Of a stretch of DNA of 64,000 nucleotides, positions 1 to 9,872 are shown one piece after another. Under the pieces are notes generated by a model. The model searched no databases and had not been told where the DNA came from. It worked only from the letters and a program-made list of their open reading frames with translations. The position numbers and the translations under genes are program-made. Every line of letters starts with the position of its first letter. Positions within the stretch are counted from its first letter, which is position 1. Source of the DNA: an uncultured Ruegeria sp. (lineage in GTDB: Bacteria > Pseudomonadota > Alphaproteobacteria > Rhodobacterales > Rhodobacteraceae); contig NZ_CANMQQ010000004.1 in the NCBI RefSeq assembly GCF_947500045.1, positions 124,001 through 188,000 of the forward strand. Reading direction: 5' to 3'.

Positions 1-153
1 CTCGCGTGCGTTTTCTTTTTCATCGGCAGAAACCGCATCTTCGAGGTCAAAGATGATCGCATCCACGGGCAATGTGCGCGCTTTATCTAAAGCCCGATCT
101 CGTGAGCCGGGGATATAAAGTACGGAACGATAGGGGCGTTGGCGCGGATCCAC
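1..153 (-). CDS. mcl2: (3S)-malyl-CoA thioesterase, CitE-like (N-terminal part)
   Basis: The first 51 codons lie here and the rest runs off the left edge. The frame opens with GTG at 153, preceded by a GGGAGA ribosome site. The protein starts with a QRPYRSVLYIPGS block and continues to IIFDLEDAVSADEK, the nucleotide/CoA and metal-binding strand of the HpcH/HpaI/CitE lyase family. From memory this N-terminus matches Rhodobacter Mcl2, the thioesterase that frees malate from malyl-CoA in the ethylmalonyl-CoA pathway, better than Mcl1, the lyase. Its position near mdh fits, because malate is the shared metabolite. Family membership is secure; thioesterase versus lyase cannot be settled from 51 residues. 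Confidence 0.8.
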   Translation of the reverse strand, partial: MDPRQRPYRSVLYIPGSRDRALDKARTLPVDAIIFDLEDAVSADEKENARE

Positions 154-330
154 GGGACTCTCCCATTGAAATAATATTGCGCGGAATGGGGCATTTTTTG
201 ATGGAAAGTTCAAGAGCAAAATCGCCGCAGCGCAGCATCCCAGCATCGTGACGCAACGCGCGCAGCCTTAACGCGATTTATTTCAGCCTGCAGCACGCTG
301 TTTTCAGAAGGGAATCGAAAGGGGTGACTG

Positions 331-630
331 ATGAAGAAGATATTGCTGAATACGACGATCGGGTTGGGCATCATGGTATTGGCTGCGCAGCAGGTCAGCG
401 CACAAAGCTGCGCGCCGCGCGCGGATGTGATCAAACGATTGGCGAAAACCTATGGCGAAACCCGCCGAGGCATTGGAATCGCGCGTCGGGGTGCGGTGAT
501 GGAGGTTTTTGCCTCGGATCAGACCGGCAGCTGGACCATTGTTGTAACCTTGCCCGAGGGTGTGACCTGTCTGATCGCCTCGGGCCGATCCTATGAGACA
601 TTGGCCGAGGCGTTGCCGCCCAACGCCTAG
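331..630 (+). CDS. small secreted protein, unknown function
   Basis: A 99-residue protein with a clear signal peptide (KK, a hydrophobic core, cleavage near VSA-QS at about residue 25). The mature part is about 75 residues with two cysteines, near residues 27 and 80, which could form one disulfide in the periplasm. It contains a YGETRRGIGIARRG stretch and a GSWTIVVTLPEG strand. An AAAGGGG ribosome site lies a few bases before the ATG at 331. I do not recognise the family. It ends tail to tail with the TauE gene, the two stops sharing the four bases CTAG. Confidence 0.75.
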   Translation: MKKILLNTTIGLGIMVLAAQQVSAQSCAPRADVIKRLAKTYGETRRGIGIARRGAVMEVFASDQTGSWTIVVTLPEGVTCLIASGRSYETLAEALPPNA

Positions 631-1382
631 ACCAAGGCGTCCCAGATCAATTTGCTTCCGGTCAGGGTCAGCAGGACATAGGCGATGCCAAAGAACAGGC
701 GTTCGGATAGCATGAAATGTGCCCGGACGCCCAGCCAAGCGCCAAGGATGGCGAACGGGGTGAGCAGCAGATCAGCCAGAGCGGTGTGCCAGGTGAACAG
801 GCCCAGATATGCGAAGGGCACAAATTTCGCCGCGTTGATTACCCAGAAGACCAGCACCGTCGTGGCCTGAAATTCGGTTTTCGACAGGCGTTGGGACAGC
901 AGATAGACGGCGGCGGGCGGGCCACCCGCGTGGCTGACAAAACTGGTAAATCCGGCAACCAGCCCGGCAAACAATCCTGCCGAAGGTGGCAAGTGATTGG
1001 TAAAGCCGCGCACCCAGCCCCTTGTCTGGGCAACGTGCCAGATCACAAAGCCAACCGAAATCCCGCCGATCAGCAACCGCAGCAGATCGTCATCGGTTGC
1101 CCGATAGAGCCACGCGCCCAGCGCAATGCCAGGCACTGCACCAAGGATCAGCAGGCGTGAATCCGGCCAGCTCCAGCGCTTCCAATAAGGCTTTAGGGTT
1201 GCAAGGTCGATCACCATCAGGATCGGTAGCATCAACGCCAACGCCTGCCCGGGTGTCAGTATCAGCGCCAGAATCGACGAAGACGCAAAGGCCACGCCGG
1301 ACCCAAAACCGCCCTTGGATATCCCTGCAAATATCACCGCCGGGATCGCCACCGCAAAAAACATCAGGTTCAGTTCGAACAT
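627..1382 (-). CDS. sulfite exporter TauE/SafE family membrane protein
   Basis: A 251-residue polytopic membrane protein with about eight hydrophobic helices. The opening helix followed by GISKGGFGSG, and the later HAGGPPAAVYLLSQRL stretch, are the two internally related signature segments of the TauE/SafE (DUF81) family. Members move sulfite, sulfoacetate or other small organic anions across the inner membrane; the substrate cannot be read from sequence. The ATG at 1382 opens directly into the first helix. The last four bases overlap the stop of the convergent secreted-protein gene, so the two transcripts must overlap at their 3' ends. Confidence 0.85.
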   Translation of the reverse strand: MFELNLMFFAVAIPAVIFAGISKGGFGSGVAFASSSILALILTPGQALALMLPILMVIDLATLKPYWKRWSWPDSRLLILGAVPGIALGAWLYRATDDDLLRLLIGGISVGFVIWHVAQTRGWVRGFTNHLPPSAGLFAGLVAGFTSFVSHAGGPPAAVYLLSQRLSKTEFQATTVLVFWVINAAKFVPFAYLGLFTWHTALADLLLTPFAILGAWLGVRAHFMLSERLFFGIAYVLLTLTGSKLIWDALV

Positions 1383-1497
1383 GCGACGTCCCTTGATTTG
1401 ACCTGTCTCACAAGACCTTTAGCGCAATCCGGTCAGGCGCCGCAACGGTATGCGGTTGCATGCCGCGCCGCTGGACCCTTGCAACAAAGCCATTTAG

Positions 1498-2505
<1,008 letters not shown>

Positions 2506-2533
2506 GGTCGGGTAATCCTGACTATCGACTTGA

Positions 2534-2566
2534 ATGCGCGTCTTCGGACGCGCATTTTTCTTTTTT
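2534..2566 (+). terminator. Rho-independent terminator of mdh
   Basis: A perfect nine-base stem, ATGCGCGTC and GACGCGCAT, closes a TTCG tetraloop and is followed by a run of eleven T broken by one C. This is a textbook intrinsic terminator 28 bases after the mdh stop. The T-run ends only seven bases before the ribosome site of the next gene. Confidence 0.93.
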
Positions 2567-2588
2567 GAACTACAGAGGAGAAGTTTTA

Positions 2589-2915
2589 GTGTTCACTACC
2601 ATCTTCTTGATAACACTAAAGCTCACTCTCTATGTTTTGGCTTTACCAGCACTCTTACTTTTGTTGATATGGCAGACCTCCGGCAAAGCTCGGGGCATTT
2701 TCACTACAGTTCTTAAGGCCTACTCGGCGCTATGCATCGTACTTGGGGTCGGGCTGATCCCGGTATTTTTCCTCGCGTTCGGAATCGGTGGAGGAAACCC
2801 AACTGTGATGGACCTGTTGCTCGCAGCCATTATACGAACCGCGCCACTTTTCTTGGCGGGAGGGATTTCATTTTATCTGTGGTTTTTACAGAATCGTTAC
2901 TTTCTGAAAAACTAG
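2589..2915 (+). CDS. small membrane protein, unknown function
   Basis: About 108 residues with three strongly hydrophobic stretches, one near the N-terminus, one in the middle and one near the C-terminus, so probably a small inner-membrane protein. I chose GTG at 2589 because AGAGGAG at 2574-2580 stands eight bases upstream; an upstream TTG at 2565 lies inside the T-run of the mdh terminator. Base composition is visibly more AT-rich than in mdh or sucC, suggesting a lineage-specific or acquired gene. With the terminator against its ribosome site there is no room for its own promoter between them. No family recognised. Confidence 0.6.
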   Translation: MFTTIFLITLKLTLYVLALPALLLLLIWQTSGKARGIFTTVLKAYSALCIVLGVGLIPVFFLAFGIGGGNPTVMDLLLAAIIRTAPLFLAGGISFYLWFLQNRYFLKN

Positions 2916-2936
2916 CTCAATGCACGCGCGTATATT

Positions 2937-2971
2937 TTTGTGATCACACCCGAAAAACCTGTGATCACAAA
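2937..2971. promoter_or_regulatory. paired palindromic operator candidate upstream of sucC
   Basis: Two copies of the ten-base palindrome TGTGATCACA occur at 2939-2948 and 2960-2969. Each is flanked outward by T or A so that the whole block is also a larger inverted repeat with twelve-base arms (TTTGTGATCACA and its complement) around an eleven-base spacer. Centres are 21 bases apart, about two helical turns, as expected for two dimers on one face of DNA. It lies in the 156-base gap before sucC. The bound regulator is unknown; a GntR-type protein is one possibility by motif shape. Confidence 0.6.
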
Positions 2972-3077
2972 TACTGAAAATCTTCGGCAATTTCCCATAA
3001 CACGTCAAAAAACTCTTTATATTTGGCGCTTAGACACCCCTACTACGGTGTAATCGTAGTCAGACGGGACAATGTCG

Positions 3078-4271
3078 ATGAACATTCACGAATATCAGGC
3101 CAAAGCTCTTTTGCGCAGCTATGGCGCTCCGGTCTCCGATGGTCGCGCAGTTCTGCGCGCTGAGGAAGCCAAAACCGCAGCCGGTGAACTGGATGGCCCT
3201 CTGTGGGTCGTCAAAGCACAAATCCATGCGGGTGGGCGCGGCAAAGGCTCGTTCAAAGAGACTGATGCCGGCGAAAAGGGCGGTGTCCGTCTGACCAAAT
3301 CGGTGGAAGAAGCTGCCGAGGAAGCCAAAAAGATGCTGGGCCGCACGCTGGTCACCCATCAGACCGGCCCAGCAGGCAAGCAGGTGAACCGCATCTATAT
3401 CGAGGCCGGCTCGGGCATCGAGACCGAGATGTATCTGGCCCTGCTGGTGGATCGCCAAACCAGCCGCATTTCGTTCGTTTGCTCCACCGAAGGCGGCATG
3501 GACATCGAAGAAGTGGCCGCCGCGACGCCCGAGAAAATTCTGTCCTTCTCGGTTGACCCCGCGACGGGTTATCAGCCCTATCACGGCCGTCGCATCGCGT
3601 TTTCGCTGGGCCTGCAGGGCGCGCAAGTCAAGCAATGCGTCAAACTGATGAGCCAGCTTTATGCCGCCTTCGTCGAGAAGGACATGGAGATGCTGGAAAT
3701 CAACCCGCTGATCGTCTCTGACAAAGGCGACCTGAAAGTGCTGGACGCCAAAGTCAGTTTTGACGGCAACGCGATGTATCGCCACCCGGATATTTCGGAA
3801 CTGCGCGACACAACCGAAGAAGATTCCAAGGAATTGGAAGCGTCGAAATACGACCTGAACTACATCGCGCTGGATGGTGAGATCGGCTGCATGGTCAACG
3901 GTGCCGGTCTGGCGATGGCGACGATGGACATCATCAAGCTCTATGGGGCCGAGCCTGCCAACTTCCTCGACGTGGGCGGCGGTGCCACCAAAGAGAAAGT
4001 GACCGAGGCGTTCAAGATCATCACCTCGGACCCGCAGGTCAAAGGCATTCTGGTCAACATCTTCGGCGGCATTATGCGCTGTGATGTCATCGCCGAGGGC
4101 GTTGTGGCTGCGGTGAAAGAGGTCGGGCTGCAAGTGCCGCTGGTCGTGCGTTTGGAAGGCACCAATGTCGAGAAAGGCAAAGAGATCATCAACACCTCGG
4201 GCCTGGACGTGATCGCAGCGGACAACCTGAAAGACGGTGCCGAGAAGATCGTGAAGGCGGTTAAGGGTTGA
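3078..4271 (+). CDS. sucC: succinyl-CoA synthetase (ADP-forming) beta subunit
   Basis: 397 residues from the ATG at 3078 ([11 protein letters not shown]); an ATG two codons earlier at 3072 is an alternative. The N-terminal ATP-grasp domain shows [14 protein letters not shown] and the EINPL metal-binding segment, and the C-terminal ligase domain shows [15 protein letters not shown]. With SucD it converts succinyl-CoA to succinate with ATP formation. Sequence and length match Roseobacter SucC closely. It begins the suc transcript, downstream of the paired palindromes. Its stop overlaps the possible upstream start of the next gene, implying translational coupling. Confidence 0.97.
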   Translation: MNIHEYQAKALLRSYGAPVSDGRAVLRAEEAKTAAGELDGPLWVVKAQIHAGGRGKGSFKETDAGEKGGVRLTKSVEEAAEEAKKMLGRTLVTHQTGPAGKQVNRIYIEAGSGIETEMYLALLVDRQTSRISFVCSTEGGMDIEEVAAATPEKILSFSVDPATGYQPYHGRRIAFSLGLQGAQVKQCVKLMSQLYAAFVEKDMEMLEINPLIVSDKGDLKVLDAKVSFDGNAMYRHPDISELRDTTEEDSKELEASKYDLNYIALDGEIGCMVNGAGLAMATMDIIKLYGAEPANFLDVGGGATKEKVTEAFKIITSDPQVKGILVNIFGGIMRCDVIAEGVVAAVKEVGLQVPLVVRLEGTNVEKGKEIINTSGLDVIAADNLKDGAEKIVKAVKG

Positions 4272-4276
4272 GGCAA

Positions 4277-4789
4277 GTGACCGAAGGTTTTCGCCATTCT
4301 CTTGCAACTGCTTGCCTAGTTTTGATGTCAGCGTTCTTCGGGTCTTCAGCCTCAGCTCAAGATCTCGAACCAGGCACCAAAGGCTTGGGCTTGGAGGACA
4401 CTGCGAACTTGTTTATCGGTGTCTGCGCTAAAACTTATCCGAACTTTCGTAAGGCTAAGAAAGTGCTTGTCCAAAACGGGTTTCAAGCTCACTCGAAAAC
4501 GGGAACGTTTTACGATGGCAAGCGAGATGTGTCTTTTAAACTGACGCGTAGCTCGTCCGGCAAAGTTTGCTCCATGGTTTTCTCGTCGAAAGAGAAACCA
4601 GAGGAGCTCGGTTTACTGCTTGCTGTAGGAAGTACACAAGGAACTGACGGTAATGCGAAAATCGACGTTGATCCGAACACCTACGCGACTCGAACAAACT
4701 CGCGCGGAGGTTCGGTTATGAACTTCACACCCACGATTGTGAACAACGGCAAACAATACTTTCGTGCGTCCTTGAGCGCATCAAACTGA
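4277..4789 (+). CDS. secreted protein of unknown function between sucC and sucD
   Basis: About 170 residues with a signal peptide ending near SASA-QD. I chose GTG at 4277; a TTG at 4268 overlapping the sucC stop is the alternative. The mature protein has a helix with a cysteine ([10 protein letters not shown]), then NGF, then a strand with a second cysteine (GKVCSMVF), and a C-terminal beta-like tail. Codon use is more AT-rich than in sucC and sucD. Nothing links it to the TCA cycle except position: it splits two genes that are normally adjacent. It resembles in layout the secreted protein after sucD. No family recognised. Confidence 0.7.
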   Translation: MTEGFRHSLATACLVLMSAFFGSSASAQDLEPGTKGLGLEDTANLFIGVCAKTYPNFRKAKKVLVQNGFQAHSKTGTFYDGKRDVSFKLTRSSSGKVCSMVFSSKEKPEELGLLLAVGSTQGTDGNAKIDVDPNTYATRTNSRGGSVMNFTPTIVNNGKQYFRASLSASN

Positions 4790-4804
4790 CAAGGAGACTC
4801 CAAA

Positions 4805-5686
4805 ATGGCAGTCCTCATCGACGAAAATACCAAAGTGATCTGTCAGGGCTTCACCGGCTCGCAGGGCACATTCCACTCTGAACAGGCCATCGCCTATGGC
4901 ACCAAGATGGTCGGCGGCGTGACCCCCGGCAAAGGTGGGATGACCCATCTTGACCTGCCCGTGTTCAACTCGGTCCATGAGGCCAAGTATTTGACCGAAG
5001 CCAATGCCAGCGTGATCTATGTGCCGCCGCCGTTTGCAGCAGACTCGATCCTTGAGGCGATTGATGCCGAGATGGAAGTGATCGTCTGCATCACCGAAGG
5101 CATCCCGGTTCTGGACATGATGAAGGTGAAGCGCGCGCTGGAAGGCTCAAGCTCGCGCCTGATCGGTCCGAACTGCCCCGGTGTCATCACACCCGACGCC
5201 TGCAAGATCGGCATCATGCCCGGCCACATCCACAAGCGCGGCTCGGTCGGCGTTGTGTCGCGTTCGGGGACCCTGACTTATGAGGCCGTCAAGCAGACTA
5301 CGGACGTGGGTCTGGGTCAGTCCACCTGTGTGGGCATCGGCGGCGACCCGATCAAAGGGACCGAGCATATCGACGTGCTGGAATGGTTCCTGGCCGATGA
5401 CGAGACTCACTCGATCATCATGATCGGTGAGATCGGCGGTTCGGCCGAGGAAGAAGCCGCGCAGTTCCTTGCGGATGAAGCCAAGAAGGGTCGCTCCAAG
5501 CCGACGGCGGGTTTCATCGCTGGTCGCACAGCCCCTCCTGGCCGCCGCATGGGCCACGCGGGCGCCATCGTCGCTGGCGGCAAGGGCGGTGCCGAGGACA
5601 AGATCGAAGCCATGCGCACAGCCGGTATCGTCGTGGCCGAAAGCCCGGCGCAGCTGGGTGAGGCTGTGCTGGAAGCGATTGGGTAA
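4805..5686 (+). CDS. sucD: succinyl-CoA synthetase alpha subunit
   Basis: 293 residues, standard for SucD. The CoA-binding Rossmann part starts [18 protein letters not shown], the middle has IGPNCPGVI, and the phosphorylated histidine lies in [11 protein letters not shown] near residue 250. It carries the phospho-histidine intermediate and forms the enzyme with SucC. An AAGGAG site precedes the ATG. The gene is 15 bases after the secreted orphan and three bases before the next, so the order sucC-orphan-sucD-orphan-DUF805-sucA reads as one transcription unit. Confidence 0.97.
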   Translation: MAVLIDENTKVICQGFTGSQGTFHSEQAIAYGTKMVGGVTPGKGGMTHLDLPVFNSVHEAKYLTEANASVIYVPPPFAADSILEAIDAEMEVIVCITEGIPVLDMMKVKRALEGSSSRLIGPNCPGVITPDACKIGIMPGHIHKRGSVGVVSRSGTLTYEAVKQTTDVGLGQSTCVGIGGDPIKGTEHIDVLEWFLADDETHSIIMIGEIGGSAEEEAAQFLADEAKKGRSKPTAGFIAGRTAPPGRRMGHAGAIVAGGKGGAEDKIEAMRTAGIVVAESPAQLGEAVLEAIG

Positions 5687-5689
5687 GCT

Positions 5690-6376
5690 GTGAGCCGGGG
5701 CGGTAAATTTCTGTATTGTCTAGTGGCTGCCATTGTGGCAGCCGCGCCCGTCTCTGCTATTGCCAGCAACACTGACATCGCCTCTGAAACTGTTGCCGCT
5801 TGCCAGTCGATAACCGATATGGCGACGCTAACCGATGCGGTCATTACGATTGGCTGGACGCCCAGCGTTCCCGCCGATCTTGATGACCGCGCGATACAGT
5901 CCTATGCGGCTACGCTACTTTCAGATCAATTTGGATTTGGTGACGTACCGGACCCACGCATAGCTAAAACATGGGAGCTTGCTCTCAAGAATGCGGCAGG
6001 CGTGCGCAATCTAAAGATTGTCGACGGGACACAAAAAAAAGACCGTTGGTTTGTTCTCGAACACAGCGGAAGCATTTTGCGCGTCGACAGTTTTGAACAT
6101 GAGACATTCGGCCAAGTGAATTGCGTGATCGCACTGAAAGATGGGGACTCGCCAATTTCATTTCAAAAGCTGCTTGGGGATTCCGGACGTGACCCGCAGA
6201 AACTTCCGCCGGTGTACCGTCTTCGACCTCAATCATTTGAAAGCGATGGCCTCAAACGGAGTTTGAACGGAGCAATTCTGAATATCGAGCGTATTTCGGC
6301 TGTATCAGGTACCGAAGTTGACGTTTCATCCGTCTACTCGAGTTATGCCGTGACACAACCGGAGATATCAGAATGA
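5690..6376 (+). CDS. secreted protein of unknown function between sucD and DUF805
   Basis: 228 residues from a GTG start three bases after the sucD stop. The signal peptide ends near AIA-SN at about residue 26. The mature part has a helix with a cysteine (ETVAACQSITD), then a GWTP turn, and a strand with a second cysteine (VNCVIAL) around residue 146. This order (helix Cys, GF or GW, strand Cys) is like that of the orphan between sucC and sucD, which may be distant kin; this is inference. Base composition is again lower in G+C. Its stop overlaps the start of the DUF805 gene as ATGA. No family recognised. Confidence 0.7.
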   Translation: MSRGGKFLYCLVAAIVAAAPVSAIASNTDIASETVAACQSITDMATLTDAVITIGWTPSVPADLDDRAIQSYAATLLSDQFGFGDVPDPRIAKTWELALKNAAGVRNLKIVDGTQKKDRWFVLEHSGSILRVDSFEHETFGQVNCVIALKDGDSPISFQKLLGDSGRDPQKLPPVYRLRPQSFESDGLKRSLNGAILNIERISAVSGTEVDVSSVYSSYAVTQPEISE

Positions 6377-6915
6377 CCTTCTCCGACGCCATCCGCACCT
6401 GTTTCGCCAAGTTCTTCACCTTCTCGGGCCGTGCCTCACGGCCCGAATACTGGTTCTTTTTCCTGTTCATCGTGATCTGGAGCATCATTGCCGGGATCAT
6501 CGACCTGCAATTCTTCACTCAGGTCGCAGTGACCGAGACCGCGACGTCCAAATCTGTCTCGGCCACGTCCTCTGGACCGGTGCAGAGCATCGTTGGCCTG
6601 ATCGTGTTCTTCCCACATCTGGCCGTCGCGTGGCGGCGGATGCATGATAGCGGGCGCAGTGGGCTGTATGCTCTGTTACCGATCCTGCTGATTGTCGGGG
6701 CGTTTGCCGTTCTGATCTTTGGCATTGGTCTCGCCTCGCATTTCCAGCATGGCGGCAGTTTGGACATTCTGTTCACCCGTGCCACGCTGTTGATTGTCCT
6801 ACCGACACTTCTCGTTCTGTTTGTGTCGCCCCTTCTGGTGCTGTGGTGGCTGGCCCGCCCCAGTCAGCCAGGCACCAATCAATACGGTCCCAACCCATAT
6901 GAGGTAGCCCCATGA
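6373..6915 (+). CDS. DUF805 membrane protein
   Basis: 180 residues. The start TCFAKFFTFSGRASRPEYW is the diagnostic DUF805 (YhaH-like) N-terminus, followed by a membrane helix, a polar stretch and two more helices. The VAWRRMHDSGRSG segment is the second family signature. These are small inner-membrane proteins without a known biochemical role. It overlaps its upstream neighbour and sucA by ATGA at both ends, so it is translated as part of the suc operon. I recall DUF805 genes near suc genes in related bacteria, so it may be an older resident than the secreted orphans. Confidence 0.88.
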   Translation: MTFSDAIRTCFAKFFTFSGRASRPEYWFFFLFIVIWSIIAGIIDLQFFTQVAVTETATSKSVSATSSGPVQSIVGLIVFFPHLAVAWRRMHDSGRSGLYALLPILLIVGAFAVLIFGIGLASHFQHGGSLDILFTRATLLIVLPTLLVLFVSPLLVLWWLARPSQPGTNQYGPNPYEVAP

Positions 6916-9869
6916 CCGAACACTCGCCCAACGATCAGTTCCACGCCTCCAGCTTCATGCAGGGGCATAATGCCGAATATCTGGAACAGTTATACGCCCA
7001 GTACACCAGAAACCCCGGCGCTGTGGATGCAGCCTGGGCCGAATTTTTCAAGGCCATGGGTGATGCCACGCCAGATGTGCAGCGCGAGGCCGAGGGGCCA
7101 TCGTGGGCGCGCAGTGACTGGCCACCGATGCCGGCGGACGATCTGACAGGGGCGTTGACAGGCGAGTGGGCCGAGATTGACGCCAACGCTGCCGGACAAA
7201 AGATTAAGGACAAGGCCGAGGCCAAGGGAGTCGCGGTAAGTGATGATCAAATCAAGCGCGCGGTGCTGGACAGCCTGCGGGCTCTGATGCTGATCCGGGC
7301 TTATCGCATCCGCGGCCATCTGGCCGCTGATCTGGATCCGCTGGGCATGCGTGCGGCCAGCACGCACCCTGAGTTGGACCCCAAGACCTACGGCTTCACC
7401 GATGCAGACATGGACCGGCCGATCTTTATCGACAACGTCTTGGGCCTGCAGATGGCCAGCATGCGCCAGATCGTCGAGATCGTGAAGCGGACCTATTGCG
7501 GCACCTTCGCGCTGCAATACATGCATATCTCGAATCCAGAAGAGGCTTCGTGGCTGAAGGAACGGATCGAGGGTTATGGTAAAGAAATCGCTTTCACCAA
7601 GGAGGGCCGCAAGGCGATCCTGAACAAGATGGTCGAGGCCGAAGGCTTCGAGAAATTCCTGCACGTCAAATACATGGGCACCAAGCGATTTGGTCTGGAT
7701 GGCGGCGAGGCGCTGATCCCTGCGATGGAGCAGATCATCAAGCGCGGCGGTGCCTTGGGCCTCAGCGATATCGTCATCGGGATGCCACATCGGGGTCGTC
7801 TGAACATTCTTGCCAACGTGATGGCCAAACCATACCGCGCCATCTTCAACGAGTTTCAGGGCGGCAGCTTTAAACCCGAGGATGTCGATGGCTCGGGCGA
7901 TGTAAAATACCACCTCGGGGCGTCATCAGACCGAGAATTTGATGGCAATTCGGTGCACCTGTCGCTGACGGCCAACCCATCGCACCTTGAGGCGGTGAAC
8001 CCGGTGGTTCTGGGCAAGGTCCGCGCCAAACAGGATCAGCTGAACGACACTGATCGCACCAAGGTCATGGCCATTCTGCTGCACGGCGATGCGGCCTTTG
8101 CTGGTCAGGGCGTGGTTGCCGAAGGGTTCGGCCTGAGCGGTCTTAAGGGCCACAAAACCGGTGGTACGATGCATATCGTGGTGAACAATCAGATCGGCTT
8201 TACCACCGCGCCGCATTTCAGCCGATCAAGCCCGTATCCCACGGATATCGCGCTGATGGTTGAGGCGCCGATCTTTCACGTCAATGGCGACGACCCCGAA
8301 GCGGTGGTACATGCCGCGAAGGTGGCGACCGAGTTCCGCCAGAAATTCCACAAGGACGTGGTTCTGGATATCTTCTGTTATCGCCGGTTTGGGCATAACG
8401 AGGGCGATGAGCCCATGTTCACCAACCCGATCATGTACAAGAAGATCAAGACGCATAAGACCACGCTATCGCTGTATACCGAACGTCTGGTCAAAGACGG
8501 TCTGATCCCCGAAGGCGAGATCGAGGACATGAAGGCCGCCTTCCAGGCACATCTGAATGAAGAATTCGACGCGGGCAATGATTATAAGCCCAATAAAGCC
8601 GACTGGCTGGATGGGCGCTGGTCTCATCTGGACAAAAACAAAGAAGAATATATGCGCGGCGAAACCGCGATTACGCCGGACACACTGGCTGAGATCGGCA
8701 CGGCACTGACCGGGGCCCCGGATGGATTTGCCTTGCATAAAACTGTGGGACGTCTTCTGGACCACAAGAAAAACATGTTCGAGAGCGGGACCGGCTTTGA
8801 CTGGGCCACCGGTGAGGCTCTGGCCTTCGGTTCGTTGCTGACCGAGGGCTACCCAGTGCGTCTGGCCGGTCAGGACGCCACACGCGGCACATTCAGCCAG
8901 CGTCATTCCGGCTTTATCCATCAGGAAACGGAAGAACGGTATTATCCGCTGAATGGCATTCGGGCCGGGCAATCGCAGTATGAAGTCATCGACTCGATGC
9001 TGTCAGAATATGCGGTATTGGGTTTCGAGTATGGCTATTCTCTGGCCGAACCTAACGCGCTGGTTCTTTGGGAAGCACAGTTCGGCGATTTCGCCAACGG
9101 AGCGCAGATCATGTTCGACCAATTCATCAGTTCGGGTGAATCGAAATGGCTGCGGATGTCGGGCCTGGTCACCCTGCTGCCGCACGGGTTTGAGGGGCAA
9201 GGCCCTGAACACTCTTCCGCAAGGCTTGAACGATTCCTGCAGATGTGCGGTCAGGACAACTGGATCGTGGCAAACTGTACGACGCCTGCGAACTATTTCC
9301 ATATCCTGCGCCGTCAGCTGCACCGGACATTCCGCAAACCGCTGATCCTGGTGACACCCAAGTCGCTTCTGCGCCACAAGCTGGCGGTCAGCACTGCGGA
9401 AGATTTCACCACGGGCTCCAGCTTCCACCGGGTGCTGTGGGACGACGCACAGAAGGGAAATTCGGACACCAAACTGGTCGCGGATGACAAGATCAAGCGG
9501 GTCGTCATGTGCTCAGGCAAGGTCTATTTCGACCTGCTGGAAGAACGTGATGCGCGTGGGATTGACGATGTCTACCTGATGCGGATCGAACAATATTACC
9601 CCTTCCCCGCCCATTCGTTAATCAACGAGCTTGAGCGCTTCAAAGGGGCCGAGATGGTCTGGTGTCAGGAAGAACCCAAAAACCAGGGGGCCTGGACATT
9701 TATCGAACCCAACATCGAATGGGTTCTGACCCGCATCGGCGCAAAACATACACGTCCGGATTATGCCGGGCGCGCCACCTCGGCCTCGCCTGCCACGGGT
9801 CTGGCCAGCCAACACAAATTCCAACAAGAAGCGCTGGTGAACGAAGCGCTGAGCATCAAAGGAAATTAA
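6912..9869 (+). CDS. sucA: 2-oxoglutarate dehydrogenase E1
   Basis: 985 residues, full length. The N-terminal SFMQGHNAEYLEQLY helix binds the complex core. The thiamine diphosphate domain shows GMPHRGRLN, HGDAAFAGQG at about 392-401 and VVNNQIGFTT; the C-terminal transketolase-like part has LPHGFEGQGPEHSSARLERF. It decarboxylates 2-oxoglutarate and passes the succinyl group to the lipoyl arm of SucB. ATGA overlap with the DUF805 gene upstream and a three-base gap to sucB. Confidence 0.98.
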   Translation: MTEHSPNDQFHASSFMQGHNAEYLEQLYAQYTRNPGAVDAAWAEFFKAMGDATPDVQREAEGPSWARSDWPPMPADDLTGALTGEWAEIDANAAGQKIKDKAEAKGVAVSDDQIKRAVLDSLRALMLIRAYRIRGHLAADLDPLGMRAASTHPELDPKTYGFTDADMDRPIFIDNVLGLQMASMRQIVEIVKRTYCGTFALQYMHISNPEEASWLKERIEGYGKEIAFTKEGRKAILNKMVEAEGFEKFLHVKYMGTKRFGLDGGEALIPAMEQIIKRGGALGLSDIVIGMPHRGRLNILANVMAKPYRAIFNEFQGGSFKPEDVDGSGDVKYHLGASSDREFDGNSVHLSLTANPSHLEAVNPVVLGKVRAKQDQLNDTDRTKVMAILLHGDAAFAGQGVVAEGFGLSGLKGHKTGGTMHIVVNNQIGFTTAPHFSRSSPYPTDIALMVEAPIFHVNGDDPEAVVHAAKVATEFRQKFHKDVVLDIFCYRRFGHNEGDEPMFTNPIMYKKIKTHKTTLSLYTERLVKDGLIPEGEIEDMKAAFQAHLNEEFDAGNDYKPNKADWLDGRWSHLDKNKEEYMRGETAITPDTLAEIGTALTGAPDGFALHKTVGRLLDHKKNMFESGTGFDWATGEALAFGSLLTEGYPVRLAGQDATRGTFSQRHSGFIHQETEERYYPLNGIRAGQSQYEVIDSMLSEYAVLGFEYGYSLAEPNALVLWEAQFGDFANGAQIMFDQFISSGESKWLRMSGLVTLLPHGFEGQGPEHSSARLERFLQMCGQDNWIVANCTTPANYFHILRRQLHRTFRKPLILVTPKSLLRHKLAVSTAEDFTTGSSFHRVLWDDAQKGNSDTKLVADDKIKRVVMCSGKVYFDLLEERDARGIDDVYLMRIEQYYPFPAHSLINELERFKGAEMVWCQEEPKNQGAWTFIEPNIEWVLTRIGAKHTRPDYAGRATSASPATGLASQHKFQQEALVNEALSIKGN

Positions 9870-9872
9870 GCG

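Noticed and set aside
2937..2971. Reading the paired palindromes as a terminator or CRP site
   Set aside because: No T-run follows on either strand, and CRP sites have a six-base spacer between TGTGA and TCACA, whereas here the halves overlap.
3023..3054. Possible sucC promoter (TTGGCG and TGTAAT)
   Set aside because: The spacer is 20 bases and both boxes are weak; alternatives in the same stretch are no better.
3060..4307. Long open frame antisense to sucC (415 codons), with a similar one antisense to sucA/sucB at 9618-10904
   Set aside because: These are third-position shadows of high-G+C genes: composition is rich in His, Arg and Gly, with no family motif and no ribosome site, and the sense genes are certain.
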